Positions 50,400-59,818 are shown, counted from the stretch's first letter. The stretch is DNA of 64,000 nucleotides from Salipiger abyssi (GCF_017311415.1 NZ_JAEKIS010000005.1:235029-299028); one strand, 5' to 3'. Numbers and translations: made by a program. Notes: generated by a model not told the origin, from the letters alone.

Positions 50400-51421
50400 G
50401 CGACCCGAAAGACAGATCCGGCCCGGTGCTGATCGAGCTCGGCGGCGATGCAAGGCCCGCCTCCCCCTCCGAGGCGCCGCCGGTGCCCGAGCCCGATATC
50501 GCCCCCACCCTGCCCGAAGGCCGTGCCATGGCCACGGCGGCGGCGCTGGCGGCGCGGCGCCCGTCGCGGCTGGCGCGCTGGTTCTGGGCGCTGCTGGGGG
50601 CGCTGGTCTCGACGCTGGTCTCCATCGCCGCCTGGCGCTTTGCGACGGATCTCATCGCCTCGGTGCCGCTGTTGGGCTATGCGGTGACCGCGCTGATCGC
50701 GCTCTTCCTGCTGGTGATCGTGCTGATCGTGATCAAGGAGCTGGCCGCGCTCTCGCGCCTCTCCCGCGTCGACGCGCTGCACCGCGCCGCCGACAAGGCG
50801 CTGGCCGACGAGGATCTGAGCGGCGCACGCAACGTGACGGCCAAGCTCACAGCGCTTTACGCCGGGCGCGACGACACGCGCTGGGGCCGCGAGCGGCTGC
50901 GCGAGCGGCAGGACGAGATCTTCGACGCCTCGGGCCTGCTGGGCCTTGCCGAGACCGAGCTGCTGGCCCCGCTCGACGCCGCCGCGCGGCGCGAGGTCGA
51001 GGCGGCAGCGCGGCAGGTCGCCACGGTCACAGCCCTGGTGCCGCTGGCGCTGGCGGATGTGGCCGCCGCCCTCACCGCCAATCTGCGGATGATCCGCCGC
51101 ATCGCCGAGATCTATGGCGGCCGCTCCGGCACGCTGGGCAGTTGGCGGCTGACCCGGGCGGTGATGTCGCATCTGGTCGCCACCGGCGCCGTGGCGGTGG
51201 GCGACGACATGCTGGAACCGATCCTCGGCGGCGGCATCCTCGCCAAGCTCTCGCGCCGCTTCGGCGAGGGGCTGGTGAACGGCGCGCTGACCGCCCGCGT
51301 CGGCGTCGCCGCGATGGAGGTCTGCCGCCCGCTGCCCTTCCGTGGCAAGAGCCGCACCTCGGTGCGGGCGATCATCCGCACCGCGCTGACCGGGCTGGTC
51401 AAGGGTGCAGAAAAGGACTGA
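50396..51421 (+). CDS. YcjF/TIGR01620-family membrane protein (DUF697)
   Basis: A 341-residue inner-membrane protein, partner of YcjX. A proline-rich acidic N-terminus is followed by two membrane helices (FWALLGALVSTLVSIAAWRF and VTALIALFLLVIVLIVIKEL). A helical region (DALHRAADKALADEDLSGAR) and the DUF697-like C-terminal part ending MEVCRPLPFRGKSRTS then complete it. It is coupled to the GNAT gene by ATGA. Confidence 0.9.
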   Translation: MSDPKDRSGPVLIELGGDARPASPSEAPPVPEPDIAPTLPEGRAMATAAALAARRPSRLARWFWALLGALVSTLVSIAAWRFATDLIASVPLLGYAVTALIALFLLVIVLIVIKELAALSRLSRVDALHRAADKALADEDLSGARNVTAKLTALYAGRDDTRWGRERLRERQDEIFDASGLLGLAETELLAPLDAAARREVEAAARQVATVTALVPLALADVAAALTANLRMIRRIAEIYGGRSGTLGSWRLTRAVMSHLVATGAVAVGDDMLEPILGGGILAKLSRRFGEGLVNGALTARVGVAAMEVCRPLPFRGKSRTSVRAIIRTALTGLVKGAEKD

Positions 51422-51428
51422 GCGCCGC

Positions 51429-51914
51429 TCAGTAGCGGCGGCGCTCCACGCTCATCCGGCCCGCATCGTCGGTGCGCAGGACGGTGAGATCGCCGTATTC
51501 GAGCCCCACCGGCTCCGGCAGGCCCAGCACCTCCCATATCTCGGCGATATTGCCCTTGTTGCCGATCCAGATTGCCGCGCGCCCCGCTGCCTCGCTCGCC
51601 AGCCGCGCGGTGGGTGCCTCCTGCGGGCGGCGCTCGATTGTGAGCCCCCGGGCCTCGGCCAGCGGCGCGGCGGTGTCGAGATTGCGCTGAATGCCGGGGC
51701 TGTAGATCGCATCCAGAGGCTCGCCCTCCAGCGCCGCGACCAGCGCGCGGGCGCGCGCCTGGCCCTGCTCGTTCAACAACTCGTCCGAACCGCTGCGGTC
51801 ACCATGCCGCGTGATATAAAGCGTCGTATCCGCCGCCAGCCGCACCGGCCCGCCCCCGGCACAACCAGCCAATAGGGCCGCCGAAACAAGCCCGAGCATC
51901 GCGCGTCTCTTCAT
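51429..51914 (-). CDS. Lipoprotein with degenerate histidine-phosphatase domain
   Basis: A 161-residue protein with a lipobox (LVSAALLAGC), so it is anchored by lipid at the envelope. The phospho-acceptor motif TLYITRHGDRSG and YSPGIQRNLDTAAPL (conserved Arg) are present. Where active members have a second catalytic histidine (G-H-x-N-T), this protein has WIGNKGNIAEIW, with Asn; the sequence has no other histidine at all. It is therefore probably a pseudo-enzyme. The start at 51914 is chosen for its spacing to GGGGGA. Convergent with ycjF. Confidence 0.8.
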   Translation of the reverse strand: MKRRAMLGLVSAALLAGCAGGGPVRLAADTTLYITRHGDRSGSDELLNEQGQARARALVAALEGEPLDAIYSPGIQRNLDTAAPLAEARGLTIERRPQEAPTARLASEAAGRAAIWIGNKGNIAEIWEVLGLPEPVGLEYGDLTVLRTDDAGRMSVERRRY

Positions 51915-52049
51915 CTCCATTCCCCCGGATTCGCTGGTGTTATGGTATCCTCATACCATAAAAACGCACACCCGGCGGCTGGCAGGGCATCTGACACAAA
52001 ACGGGGCGCCGTGAAGCGCCCCGCCTGACCGTAAATTGTGCCGACCGTC

Positions 52050-55000
52050 TCAGCCCAGCGCGGCGTCGCAGCGCGCGCAGGTGGCGGAGTGGCTGTGGCT
52101 GCCCACATCCGGCAGGATCTTCCAGCAGCGCTGGCATTTGCCGCCATCGGCCTTTTCGAAGACCACGCCGACGCCCGGCACCTCCGCCATGCGGAAGGCT
52201 TCCTGCGGCGCCGGATCGGCGGTGAGCATGATGCCCGAGGTGATGCAGATATCGTCGAAGGCGACGGTCTTCAGCGCCTCCAGCATCCCAGCATCTTCCA
52301 CATGCACGATGGGCGCCGCCTCCAGCGAGGCACCGATCACCTTGTCGGTGCGCTGGATCTCCAGCGCGGCGGTCACCGCGCGGCGTGCGGCGCGGACCTG
52401 CGCCCATTTCGCCGCCAGCGCCTCGTCGCGCCAGCTTGCCGGCGTCTCGGGGAAATCCTGAAGATGCACCGAGCTCTCCTCGCCCGGGAAGCGGTCGAGC
52501 CAGACGTCTTCCATGGTGAAGACGAGGATCGGCGCCAGCCAGGTGGTGAGGCGGTGGAACAGCAGATCCATCACCGTGCGCGCGGCCTTGCGGCGCGCGG
52601 TGTCGCCGTCGCAATAGAGCGCGTCCTTGCGGATGTCGAAATAGAAGGCCGAGAGATCCACGGTGCAGAAGGTAAAGACCGCTTGGAACACCGCCTGGAA
52701 ATCATAGGCGCGATAGCCCTCCTGCACCTTCGCGTCGAGCTCGGCAAGACGATGCAGCACCCAGCGTTCCAGCTCGGGCATGTCGGCGGCATCCACACGA
52801 TCCGCTTCGGAGAAATGCCCCAGAGCGCCCAGCATGAAGCGCATGGTGTTGCGCAGCCGGCGATAGCTGTCGGCCACACCCTTGAGGATCTCCGGCCCGA
52901 TGCGCTGGTCGGCGGTGTAATCGGTCTGCGCCACCCAGAGCCGCAGGATATCGGCGCCGTATTGCTTCACCACCTCCTCGGGCACGATGGTGTTGCCGAG
53001 CGATTTGGACATCTTGTTGCCCTTCGCGTCCAGCGTGAAGCCATGCGTCACCACGTTGCGATAGGGCGCGCGGCCGATGGTGCCGCAGGCCTGAAGCATG
53101 GAGGAATGGAACCAGCCGCGATGCTGGTCGGTGCCTTCCATATAGACATCGGCAATGCCGTCCTCGGTGCCGTCCGGGCGGTCGCGCAGCACAAAGGCAT
53201 GGGTCGAGCCGCTGTCGAACCAGACGTCGAGCACGTCGAAGACCTGTTCCCACTCCTCGGCGTTGTACTCGTTGCCGAGGAACCGCTCCTTGGCGCCGTC
53301 GACATACCAGCAATCGGCGCCCTCGGTCTCGAAGGCCTCGCAGATGCGGGCATTCACCGCCGGATCGCGCAGCAGGAAATCGGCATCGGTGGGCAGCGCG
53401 CCCTTCTTCACGAAGCAGGTCAGCGGCACACCCCAGGCGCGCTGGCGCGACAGCACCCAGTCCGGGCGCGCCTCGATCATCGAATAGAGCCGGTTGCGGC
53501 CCGATTGCGGGGTGAATTTCACCAGCTCGTCGATGGAGCGCAGCGAGCGCTCGCGGATCGTGGTGCCGTAGCTGTCCTGCCCGTCGCCGACGGCGCGGTC
53601 GATGGCGGCGAACCATTGCGGCGTGTTGCGGTAGATCACCGGCGCCTTGGAGCGCCAGCTATGCGGATAGCTGTGCTTGATCTTGCCGCGTGCCAAGAGC
53701 CCACCGACCTCGGCCAGCTTTTCGATGACCGCCTTGTTGGCATCGCCCTCCTTGCCGTTGGGCTTGAGGATCATCCTGCCGCCGAAGAAGGGCAGCCCCT
53801 CGCGGAAGGAGCCGTCTTCCATGACGTTATAGGTGATGACCTGATCGAGCATGCCCAGATCGCGGTAAAGCTCGAATTCCTCCATCCCGTGAGAGGGTGC
53901 GCAATGCACGAAGCCCGTGCCTTCGGTGTCAGTGACGAAATCGGCCGCGCGGAAATCGCGCAAATCGTCCCACTCGCCCTCGCCGCCCTCGGCCCCGGCA
54001 AGCGGGTGGCTCAGAGAGAGACCGCGCAGCTCCGCGGCCTCCACCGTGCGCTTGCGGACATATTGCCCCTCTTCCAGCCGAGCCCTGCGGAAGACGTCTT
54101 CGGCGAGATTGTCGGCGAGGATGTAACAATCCCCGGCATTGGCCCAGCATTCCTCCGGCGTGGCCACGACTTCGTAAAGCCCATAGGAGATCTCGTCACC
54201 ATAGACCACGGCCTTGTTCGACGGCATGGTCCAGGGGGTGGTGGTCCAGATCACGACATAGGCGCCGACCAGCTCCTTGGCGGAGGCGACCAGGGCCGCC
54301 TTGTTGGCGTCGGCCTGTACCTCGGCATCGGCAAGATTTGCTCCGGCACCGAGCGCCGGACCGACCTTGTCCTCGTTGCAGGAAGCAACCTTGAACTTCA
54401 CCCAGATGGTGAAGCTTTCCTTGTCGTGGTACTCGACCTCGGCCTCGGCCAGCGCGGTCTTTTCCACCGGCGACCACATCACGGGCTTCGAGCCCTGATA
54501 GAGCGTGCCGGTCATCAGGAATTTCATGAATTCCTCGGCGATCACACGCTCGGCGTGGTAGTTCATCGTCAGGTAGGGATCGGCCCAGTTGCCGGTGATG
54601 CCGAGCCGCTTGAACTCCTCGCGCTGGATATCCACCCAGCCCTCGGCGAACTTCCGGCATTCCTGACGGAAATCGACAACCGGCACCTCGTCCTTGTTCT
54701 TGCCCTTGGCGCGGTACTGTTCCTCGATCTTCCACTCGATGGGCAGGCCGTGGCAGTCCCAGCCGGGTACGTAACGCGCCTCGTGCCCCATCATCTGATG
54801 CGAGCGCACGATCATGTCCTTGATCGTCTTGTTCAGCGCGTGACCGATATGCAGGTGGCCGTTCGCATAGGGCGGGCCGTCATGCAGGGTAAAGGGCGTG
54901 CGCCCGGCGGCGGTTTCGCGCAGGCGGTCGTAGATGCCGATCCTTGCCCAGCGCTCCAGCCATTCCGGCTCGCGCTTGGGCAGCCCCGCGCGCATCGGAA

Positions 55001-55055
55001 AATCGGTCTTCGGAAGGTTCAGCGTGTCCTTGTAGTCAGGCGTTTCGGCGCACAT
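52050..55055 (-). CDS. ileS: Isoleucyl-tRNA synthetase
   Basis: Charges tRNA-Ile. A 1001-residue class I synthetase: HIGH at residues 69-72 in GHLHIGHALNK, WDCHGLPIEWKIE, editing-domain region IWTTTPWTMPSNKAVV, KMSKS at 681-685 in KMSKSLGNTIVPEE, and a C-terminal zinc-type motif (CQRCWKI with CARCD). Length and layout are normal for alphaproteobacteria. It is a single gene with a long upstream gap; no T-box or other leader was recognised. Confidence 0.97.
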   Translation of the reverse strand: MCAETPDYKDTLNLPKTDFPMRAGLPKREPEWLERWARIGIYDRLRETAAGRTPFTLHDGPPYANGHLHIGHALNKTIKDMIVRSHQMMGHEARYVPGWDCHGLPIEWKIEEQYRAKGKNKDEVPVVDFRQECRKFAEGWVDIQREEFKRLGITGNWADPYLTMNYHAERVIAEEFMKFLMTGTLYQGSKPVMWSPVEKTALAEAEVEYHDKESFTIWVKFKVASCNEDKVGPALGAGANLADAEVQADANKAALVASAKELVGAYVVIWTTTPWTMPSNKAVVYGDEISYGLYEVVATPEECWANAGDCYILADNLAEDVFRRARLEEGQYVRKRTVEAAELRGLSLSHPLAGAEGGEGEWDDLRDFRAADFVTDTEGTGFVHCAPSHGMEEFELYRDLGMLDQVITYNVMEDGSFREGLPFFGGRMILKPNGKEGDANKAVIEKLAEVGGLLARGKIKHSYPHSWRSKAPVIYRNTPQWFAAIDRAVGDGQDSYGTTIRERSLRSIDELVKFTPQSGRNRLYSMIEARPDWVLSRQRAWGVPLTCFVKKGALPTDADFLLRDPAVNARICEAFETEGADCWYVDGAKERFLGNEYNAEEWEQVFDVLDVWFDSGSTHAFVLRDRPDGTEDGIADVYMEGTDQHRGWFHSSMLQACGTIGRAPYRNVVTHGFTLDAKGNKMSKSLGNTIVPEEVVKQYGADILRLWVAQTDYTADQRIGPEILKGVADSYRRLRNTMRFMLGALGHFSEADRVDAADMPELERWVLHRLAELDAKVQEGYRAYDFQAVFQAVFTFCTVDLSAFYFDIRKDALYCDGDTARRKAARTVMDLLFHRLTTWLAPILVFTMEDVWLDRFPGEESSVHLQDFPETPASWRDEALAAKWAQVRAARRAVTAALEIQRTDKVIGASLEAAPIVHVEDAGMLEALKTVAFDDICITSGIMLTADPAPQEAFRMAEVPGVGVVFEKADGGKCQRCWKILPDVGSHSHSATCARCDAALG

Positions 55056-55505
55056 GATCTGCGGTCCCGGTTCTTGAGAAATTGGGGGAAACTCTGGTCG
55101 GCGCGAAAGTCCATACGCCTTGTCCCGGCGGCTCTGCGGTTTAGAGCGCCGGGCATGTAATTCGAATGATGATCGCGAGACGGCCCATCATGGCGGGCGT
55201 TATAGGCAAGCGACTCGCGATGGTCCAGAGCTTGCGGACAGGGCGCGCGCGGCGCGGAACGGGCGGAAATCCCCTCATCGCGGCACCGCAAACCGGCAGC
55301 TTCGCGCCACGCCGCATCGCGGCGCGGCGGGGTTCGGCGCATCGCCCCGGCATTTAAGGCGGGCTCCTGCCGGAAACCGGGAGTTCCCGCGCTCAGCGGC
55401 AACTCTGACGTGCGGAAATGGTTTCATGATCACCGATGGCGCAGCAGATGTGTCGCGCCTGGCAAGTGAACCGAAACCGACGCAATCCGGACAAGGAGTT
55501 CCGTC
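55056..55505. other. 450-base gap upstream of ileS, no gene recognised
   Basis: This gap between divergent ileS and a small membrane gene holds GC-rich imperfect palindromes (for example GCCGCATCGCGGCGCGGCG near 55312) but no clear gene, tRNA or riboswitch. Open frames on both strands lack ribosome sites and have antisense-type composition. The promoters of both flanking genes must lie here. Confidence 0.5.
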
Positions 55506-55796
55506 ATGGCCTATCAGAACGACCAGACCCACGCCTCCAACCCTTATGCCGCGCATCTGCGCGCCGATCCGCAGACCCGCATGCCCTCGGGCCGCTCCGG
55601 CGGCACGGTGGTCGGCCTCGTGGTCGCTGTCGCGGTAATCGTCGCGCTGATCGTCGGCGTGGGGGTTCTGGGCGGCGGCGCGCCCACCGACGGGCCGGCA
55701 GCGCCCGCAGCCATAGAACAGAGCACGCCCGAGGCCGGCGCCCCGGTGCTCGGCGACGAGACGGCGCCCGTGGCGCCCAGCGCGCCGGCGGAATAA
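55506..55796 (+). CDS. Small single-span membrane protein (96 aa)
   Basis: AAGGAG lies nine bases before the ATG. The protein has a polar N-terminus of about 33 residues, one helix (GGTVVGLVVAVAVIVALIVG), and an Ala/Pro/Glu-rich outer tail of about 40 residues with low complexity. Nothing identifies its role. Strong ribosome site and normal codons support a real gene. Confidence 0.7.
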   Translation: MAYQNDQTHASNPYAAHLRADPQTRMPSGRSGGTVVGLVVAVAVIVALIVGVGVLGGGAPTDGPAAPAAIEQSTPEAGAPVLGDETAPVAPSAPAE

Positions 55797-56082
55797 GCCG
55801 CCGGCCCTCGCCCCTCCCGCCCGGCCCCCGGACAGCGCCCTTCGCGGCGCGCCCGGCCATCACTCACGGATCGCCCGGGCGGGAGTGGCCCCTTTGCCAC
55901 ATAGACGGATAAACAGCATGCAGCGGCTCCAGATCGGCGGAATCGGCAGGAAGTGGCGCAGCACGCGCAGACCCTGGGCGGCGTGGCGCGCATGCTCGCG
56001 ATCCGCGATAAATAGACGGGACAGAGAACGTGAAAAGGCGCAGATCAGCGCCAGCTGCCCTTCTCCCGTCCCGAGTCGTTCC
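55797..56082. other. 286-base gap with inverted repeats
   Basis: No gene seen. GGGACAGAGAA near 56018 can pair partly with TTCTCCCGTCCC near 56060, which would make a long hairpin. This could be a small RNA or a transcript end; the evidence is slight. Confidence 0.35.
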
Positions 56083-56280
56083 ATGTTCCGTTCCCAAGAC
56101 GACCTGCCCCTCCAGTCTGCCGCCCCCGCCGATCCGCTCCTGCGGGTGATCGACCGTGCCGCTGCGGCGGTCTTTGTGGTGCTTCTCGCCCTCGCCGCGC
56201 TGGTGGCGCTCGATGCGTTGCAGGCAACCCAGGCGCGGCTCGTCGAGACCGAGCAGGTCGCCCTGCCGGTCACCGACTAA
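56083..56280 (+). CDS. Putative small membrane protein (65 aa)
   Basis: A 65-residue frame with one strong hydrophobic helix (VFVVLLALAALVALDAL) flanked by acidic ends. The ribosome site is weak, so the gene is less certain than its neighbours. Codon use matches the genome. No family recognised. Confidence 0.45.
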   Translation: MFRSQDDLPLQSAAPADPLLRVIDRAAAAVFVVLLALAALVALDALQATQARLVETEQVALPVTD

Positions 56281-56328
56281 CGCCGGATCGCAACACCCCT
56301 CGGGTGGGTTTCCAACGCAACATCCCCC

Positions 56329-57015
56329 TCAGATCGCGAACAGGCTGCCGACCACATAGGCGATGCCGGCGGCGACCCCGCCGATCCCCAGTGTCTCCAG
56401 CCCCGAGCGCCACCAGGGCGACAGCGACCAGCGGCTTTTATAGGCGCCGATGGCAAAGAAGGTGGCCAGCGTCAGCAGCGTGGCCACCGTAAAGGCCTGC
56501 GGCAGCGACAGCAGGAAGGGCAGCAGCGGCACCATGCCCGCCACCAGAAACGCCCCGAAGGTCGCCAGCGCCGCGCGCATCGGGTGCGGATCCACGGATG
56601 ACAGGCCGTAGCTGCCCTCCAGGATCATCGCCAGCATATGCGCGGGATCGCGCGCGATCTCGTCGACCGCATGGCCGAGCGTGTCCTCGCAGAGCCCCTT
56701 GCCCGCGAGGATCTGGCGCAGTTCTTCCCGGGCACGTTCGGGCTCGCGGGCGATGCGCCCGGCCTCGACGCGGCGCAGCCGGTTGAGATCGTCGAGCTCG
56801 GCCTTAGTGCCGGAGTAGTTCCCCGCCGCCATGGAAAACCCGTCGGCCAGCACATTGGCAAAGCCCAGCGCCAGAATGATGAAGGGCGACAGCCCCGCCC
56901 CGGCCACGCCGGCCACGATGGCGAAGGTTGTGACCGAGCCGTCGATCGCGCCATAAACGATATCGCGCAGATGGCCGTGACCATTCTGTTTCTGGGCTGG
57001 GCTGGCGTCGGACAT
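56329..57015 (-). CDS. VIT1/CCC1-family protein
   Basis: A 228-residue member of the vacuolar-iron-transporter family, which moves iron or manganese in eukaryotes. Helix 1 has the family motif VYGAIDGSVTTFAIVAGVAG, followed by LGFANVLADGFSMAAGNYSG. A cytoplasmic loop rich in Glu/Arg (REPERAREELRQILAGKG) corresponds to the metal-binding domain, and three further helices end the protein. The start at 57015 (MSDASPAQKQNG) is chosen to give the family length. Confidence 0.9.
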   Translation of the reverse strand: MSDASPAQKQNGHGHLRDIVYGAIDGSVTTFAIVAGVAGAGLSPFIILALGFANVLADGFSMAAGNYSGTKAELDDLNRLRRVEAGRIAREPERAREELRQILAGKGLCEDTLGHAVDEIARDPAHMLAMILEGSYGLSSVDPHPMRAALATFGAFLVAGMVPLLPFLLSLPQAFTVATLLTLATFFAIGAYKSRWSLSPWWRSGLETLGIGGVAAGIAYVVGSLFAI

Positions 57016-57384
57016 GGCTCGCCTTGCATCGGAACGTTCGGGGTCGCTCAGGCTCTGCCCTGCGGCGGAGATAGAATCAAGCCTCACGCGGCGTTCCGCG
57101 CGCAGGATGGCCCGCCGTGCCGCGCATCCCGGCGTGCAAAAAACGCGCATTTCCCGCGTCCATACCGCCGAACCGCGACAAAACCCGCCGTCCCCGCCCT
57201 GAAAAGACTTGCCTCAGGCCCCAAAAGCCCGTTTCTGAAAGGCGTCATGCGGCAACGGCGCCGTATGTGTCTCCCGAAAGTCCGGGATCCATGAGCAAAG
57301 CTGCTCGATCCGTCGCATCCTTCGTTGCGGCGTATCGGCGGCTTTTTTTGTTTTTCAGACTTCGTTTGCCAGGAGACAGGCACG
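57016..57384. other. 369-base gap between the VIT gene and cobA
   Basis: No gene seen. Near cobA there is a small interrupted hairpin (57285-57311: GGATC/GATCC with GAGCA/TGCTC inside) and a run of seven T (about 57343). These could form a leader or an attenuator. No cobalamin riboswitch (B12 box) was recognised. Confidence 0.4.
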
Positions 57385-58152
57385 ATGACCCATCCGCAAA
57401 AGACCGGCCATATCGCCCTTGTCGGTGCCGGCCCCGGCGCCCGCGATCTGTTGACGCTGCGCGCCCTCGAACGGCTCCAGAACGCCGATGTGCTGCTCTA
57501 TGACCGGCTGGTCGATCCCGAGATCATGGAGCTGGCCAATCCGCGCGCCGAGCGCATCTATGTCGGCAAGGAGGTGGGGCGCTGCAAATGGCCGCAGGGC
57601 CGCATCGACCGGCTGATCGTGGCCAAGGCCAGGCTCGGGCTGCGCGTGGTGCGGCTGAAATCCGGCGATCCGTCGATCTTCGGGCGCGCCTGCGAAGAGA
57701 TCGCCGCCGCCAAGGCCGCCGGAATCGCCGTCGAGATCGTGCCCGGCATCACCGCCGCCTCTGCCGCCGCCGCCGCCATCGGCGTGCCGCTGACCGAGCG
57801 CGGCGAGACCGACACCTTCGCGCTGACCACCGGCACCTGCAAACCGGGCGACGCGCTGCCCGACCGCGGGCGGCTGGCGCATCCCGGCACCTCGATGGCG
57901 TTTTACATGGCGGTGGAGCGCGCGGCGCAGGTGCAGGCGGATCTGCTCGGCGCCGGCGCGCCCGGGGCCTGCCGGGTGGAGATCGTCGCCGCCGTCAGCA
58001 CCCCGCGCGAACGCCATGTGAGCACGACGCTGGGCGCGCTGGCCGAAACCATCGCGCGGGAAGAGATCCGCAACCCGGCGATCCTGTTCATTCGCTATCC
58101 GAAATCGCTGGCGCGGCAAATGGCGGCAGATGGCGCGGAGATCGCCGCCTGA
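57385..58152 (+). CDS. cobA: Uroporphyrinogen-III C-methyltransferase
   Basis: Methylates uroporphyrinogen III twice to precursor-corrin-2, the entry to cobalamin and siroheme. The 255-residue protein has SAM site ALVGAGPGARDLLTLRAL, DVLLYDRLVDPEI, VVRLKSGDPSIFGRACEEI and VPGITAASAAAAAIGVPLT. AGGAGA precedes the ATG. It stands apart from other cob genes; the B12-dependent ribonucleotide reductase lies 3 kb downstream. Confidence 0.95.
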   Translation: MTHPQKTGHIALVGAGPGARDLLTLRALERLQNADVLLYDRLVDPEIMELANPRAERIYVGKEVGRCKWPQGRIDRLIVAKARLGLRVVRLKSGDPSIFGRACEEIAAAKAAGIAVEIVPGITAASAAAAAIGVPLTERGETDTFALTTGTCKPGDALPDRGRLAHPGTSMAFYMAVERAAQVQADLLGAGAPGACRVEIVAAVSTPRERHVSTTLGALAETIAREEIRNPAILFIRYPKSLARQMAADGAEIAA

Positions 58153-58314
58153 GCGGCAGGGCGCCGGCGCGGGGCACGCGCCGCTTGACCTCTGCCATCG
58201 GGAGGCAGACCCTTGCGGGCAACGCGGTCGCGGCTCCCGCACCCGACCGCCCCCACCTCGCCCCGGCCCGGCGCATTTCGCCGACGACCGGGCCGCTTAC
58301 AGGAGGCCCGCCCC

Positions 58315-59565
58315 ATGACCCTGCTCGCGGATCTGCTCAGCACCGTCTTTGAACGCCGCGCCCGGATCGGGCCGATCCTGCGCCGCGACCCGCGCAGCAC
58401 CGAGGCGCTGATCTCCGATCTGATGAAGGCCGAATCGGAGACCGCCGCGCTGGCGCTCGCCCGGCGCATCCTCCAGCGCTATGCCGAGATGGACGAGGCG
58501 GCGCGGCTGGCGCTGTTCCGCCATATTGCGCAGGGCCACGATCTCGACGCCGCCGCCCTGCGCGCGGCGCTCGACGCCTACGAGGCAGAGCCCTCGAGCA
58601 GCAGCTACCGCGCCTTCACCGCCGCCTGCGAGCCGCCCCGGCAGGAGCTGATCCGGCGGCTCAACCAGGTGCCCGGCGCCACCGAGCGGCTGGTGGAGAT
58701 GCGCGCCGATCTGCGCCGGCTGGGCAGCGGCGAGCCGGCGCTCGATGCGCTGGATCTGGATTTCAAGCAGCTCTTCCGCTCGTGGTTCAACCGCGGCTTT
58801 CTTGTGCTGCGCCCGATCAGCTGGGAAAGCCCGGCGCATATCCTGGAAAAGATCATCGCTTACGAGGCGGTGCACGCCATCGGAAGCTGGCAGGATCTGC
58901 GCCGCCGCCTCGTGCCCGAGGACCGGCGCTGCTTTGCCTTCTTTCACCCGGCGATGCCCGACGAGCCGCTGATCTTTGTCGAGGTCGCCCTGACGCGCGG
59001 CATTCCCGGCTCGATCCAGGCGCTGCTGGCCGAGGACCGCGCGCCCCTGAGCGCGGAGGAGGCCGACACGGCGGTGTTCTATTCGATCTCCAACTGCCAG
59101 CCGGGGCTCGCCGGGATCTCCTTCGGCAATTCGCTGATCAAGCAGGTGGTCTCGGATCTCGCGACCGAGCTGCCAGGGCTCAAGACCTTTGTGACGCTGT
59201 CGCCGGTCCCCGGGCTGGTGCGCTGGCTGGAGACGCAGAAGGTGCCCTATGACCCGCAGGACGCCAAGGGCATGGCGGCGCTCGCGGCGCATTACCTGCT
59301 GCATGCCAAGCGCCCGGACGGCCAGCCGGTCGACCCGGTGGCGCGCTTCCATCTCGGCAATGGCGCGATGATCCAGGCGGTGCATGCCGGCGCCGACATC
59401 TCGGAAAACGGCATGCGGCAATCGGGCGGCGTGATGGTGAATTACCTCTACGATCTCGGCAAGGTGGAGAAATATCTCGACCGCTACGCCGAAAGCCGCG
59501 AATTCACCGCCGCACAGCCCGTGCGCTCGCTCGCCAACGCCCGTGAAAAGGCCGCCGCTGGCTGA
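58315..59565 (+). CDS. Malonyl-CoA decarboxylase
   Basis: Converts malonyl-CoA to acetyl-CoA and CO2. The 416-residue protein starts at 58315, with AGGAGG nine bases upstream. An N-terminal helical domain is followed by the catalytic GNAT-like part: SWFNRGFLVLRPISWESPAH, FFHPAMPDEPLIFVEVALT (the conserved His is in the HPAMP segment), FYSISNCQPGLAGISFGN, and FHLGNGA. No malonyl-CoA synthetase or transporter is adjacent, unlike rhizobial mat operons. Confidence 0.93.
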   Translation: MTLLADLLSTVFERRARIGPILRRDPRSTEALISDLMKAESETAALALARRILQRYAEMDEAARLALFRHIAQGHDLDAAALRAALDAYEAEPSSSSYRAFTAACEPPRQELIRRLNQVPGATERLVEMRADLRRLGSGEPALDALDLDFKQLFRSWFNRGFLVLRPISWESPAHILEKIIAYEAVHAIGSWQDLRRRLVPEDRRCFAFFHPAMPDEPLIFVEVALTRGIPGSIQALLAEDRAPLSAEEADTAVFYSISNCQPGLAGISFGNSLIKQVVSDLATELPGLKTFVTLSPVPGLVRWLETQKVPYDPQDAKGMAALAAHYLLHAKRPDGQPVDPVARFHLGNGAMIQAVHAGADISENGMRQSGGVMVNYLYDLGKVEKYLDRYAESREFTAAQPVRSLANAREKAAAG

Positions 59566-59578
59566 GGCCGCGCGGCGC

Positions 59579-59818
59579 TCAGAATGCCTTGAAGGTCAGC
59601 GTCGTCAGCGTGCGCTCGATGCCCTGCACGTCGGCGAGCTTCTCGTTGATGTAATGGCCGACATCGGCGCCCTCGGGGATGTAGAGCTTGACCAGCAGGT
59701 CCCACTCGCCCGAGGTCGAATAGAGTTCGGAATGGATCTCGCGAAGCGCGATATCCTCGGCCACCCTGTAGGTGGTGCCCGGGGTGCAGCGGATCTGGAC
59801 GAAAACGCAGGTGGTCAT
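59579..59818 (-). CDS. Stand-alone AsnC/Lrp ligand-binding (RAM) domain protein
   Basis: A 79-residue protein equal to the effector domain of Lrp/AsnC regulators, without the DNA-binding helix-turn-helix. TCVFVQIRCTPGTTYRVAED, then YSTSGEWDLLVKLYIPE and a final beta strand. Such stand-alone domains form oligomers and bind amino acids. GGAGACTGCC precedes the ATG. It is convergent with the malonyl-CoA decarboxylase and divergent from hisB. Confidence 0.87.
   Translation of the reverse strand: MTTCVFVQIRCTPGTTYRVAEDIALREIHSELYSTSGEWDLLVKLYIPEGADVGHYINEKLADVQGIERTLTTLTFKAF

Noticed and set aside
52038..55160. Plus-strand open frame of 1040 codons antisense to ileS
   Set aside because: The ileS frame holds all synthetase motifs. 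The antisense frame is His/Arg/Gly-rich, has no ribosome site and no recognisable domain; high GC leaves few stops on the opposite strand.
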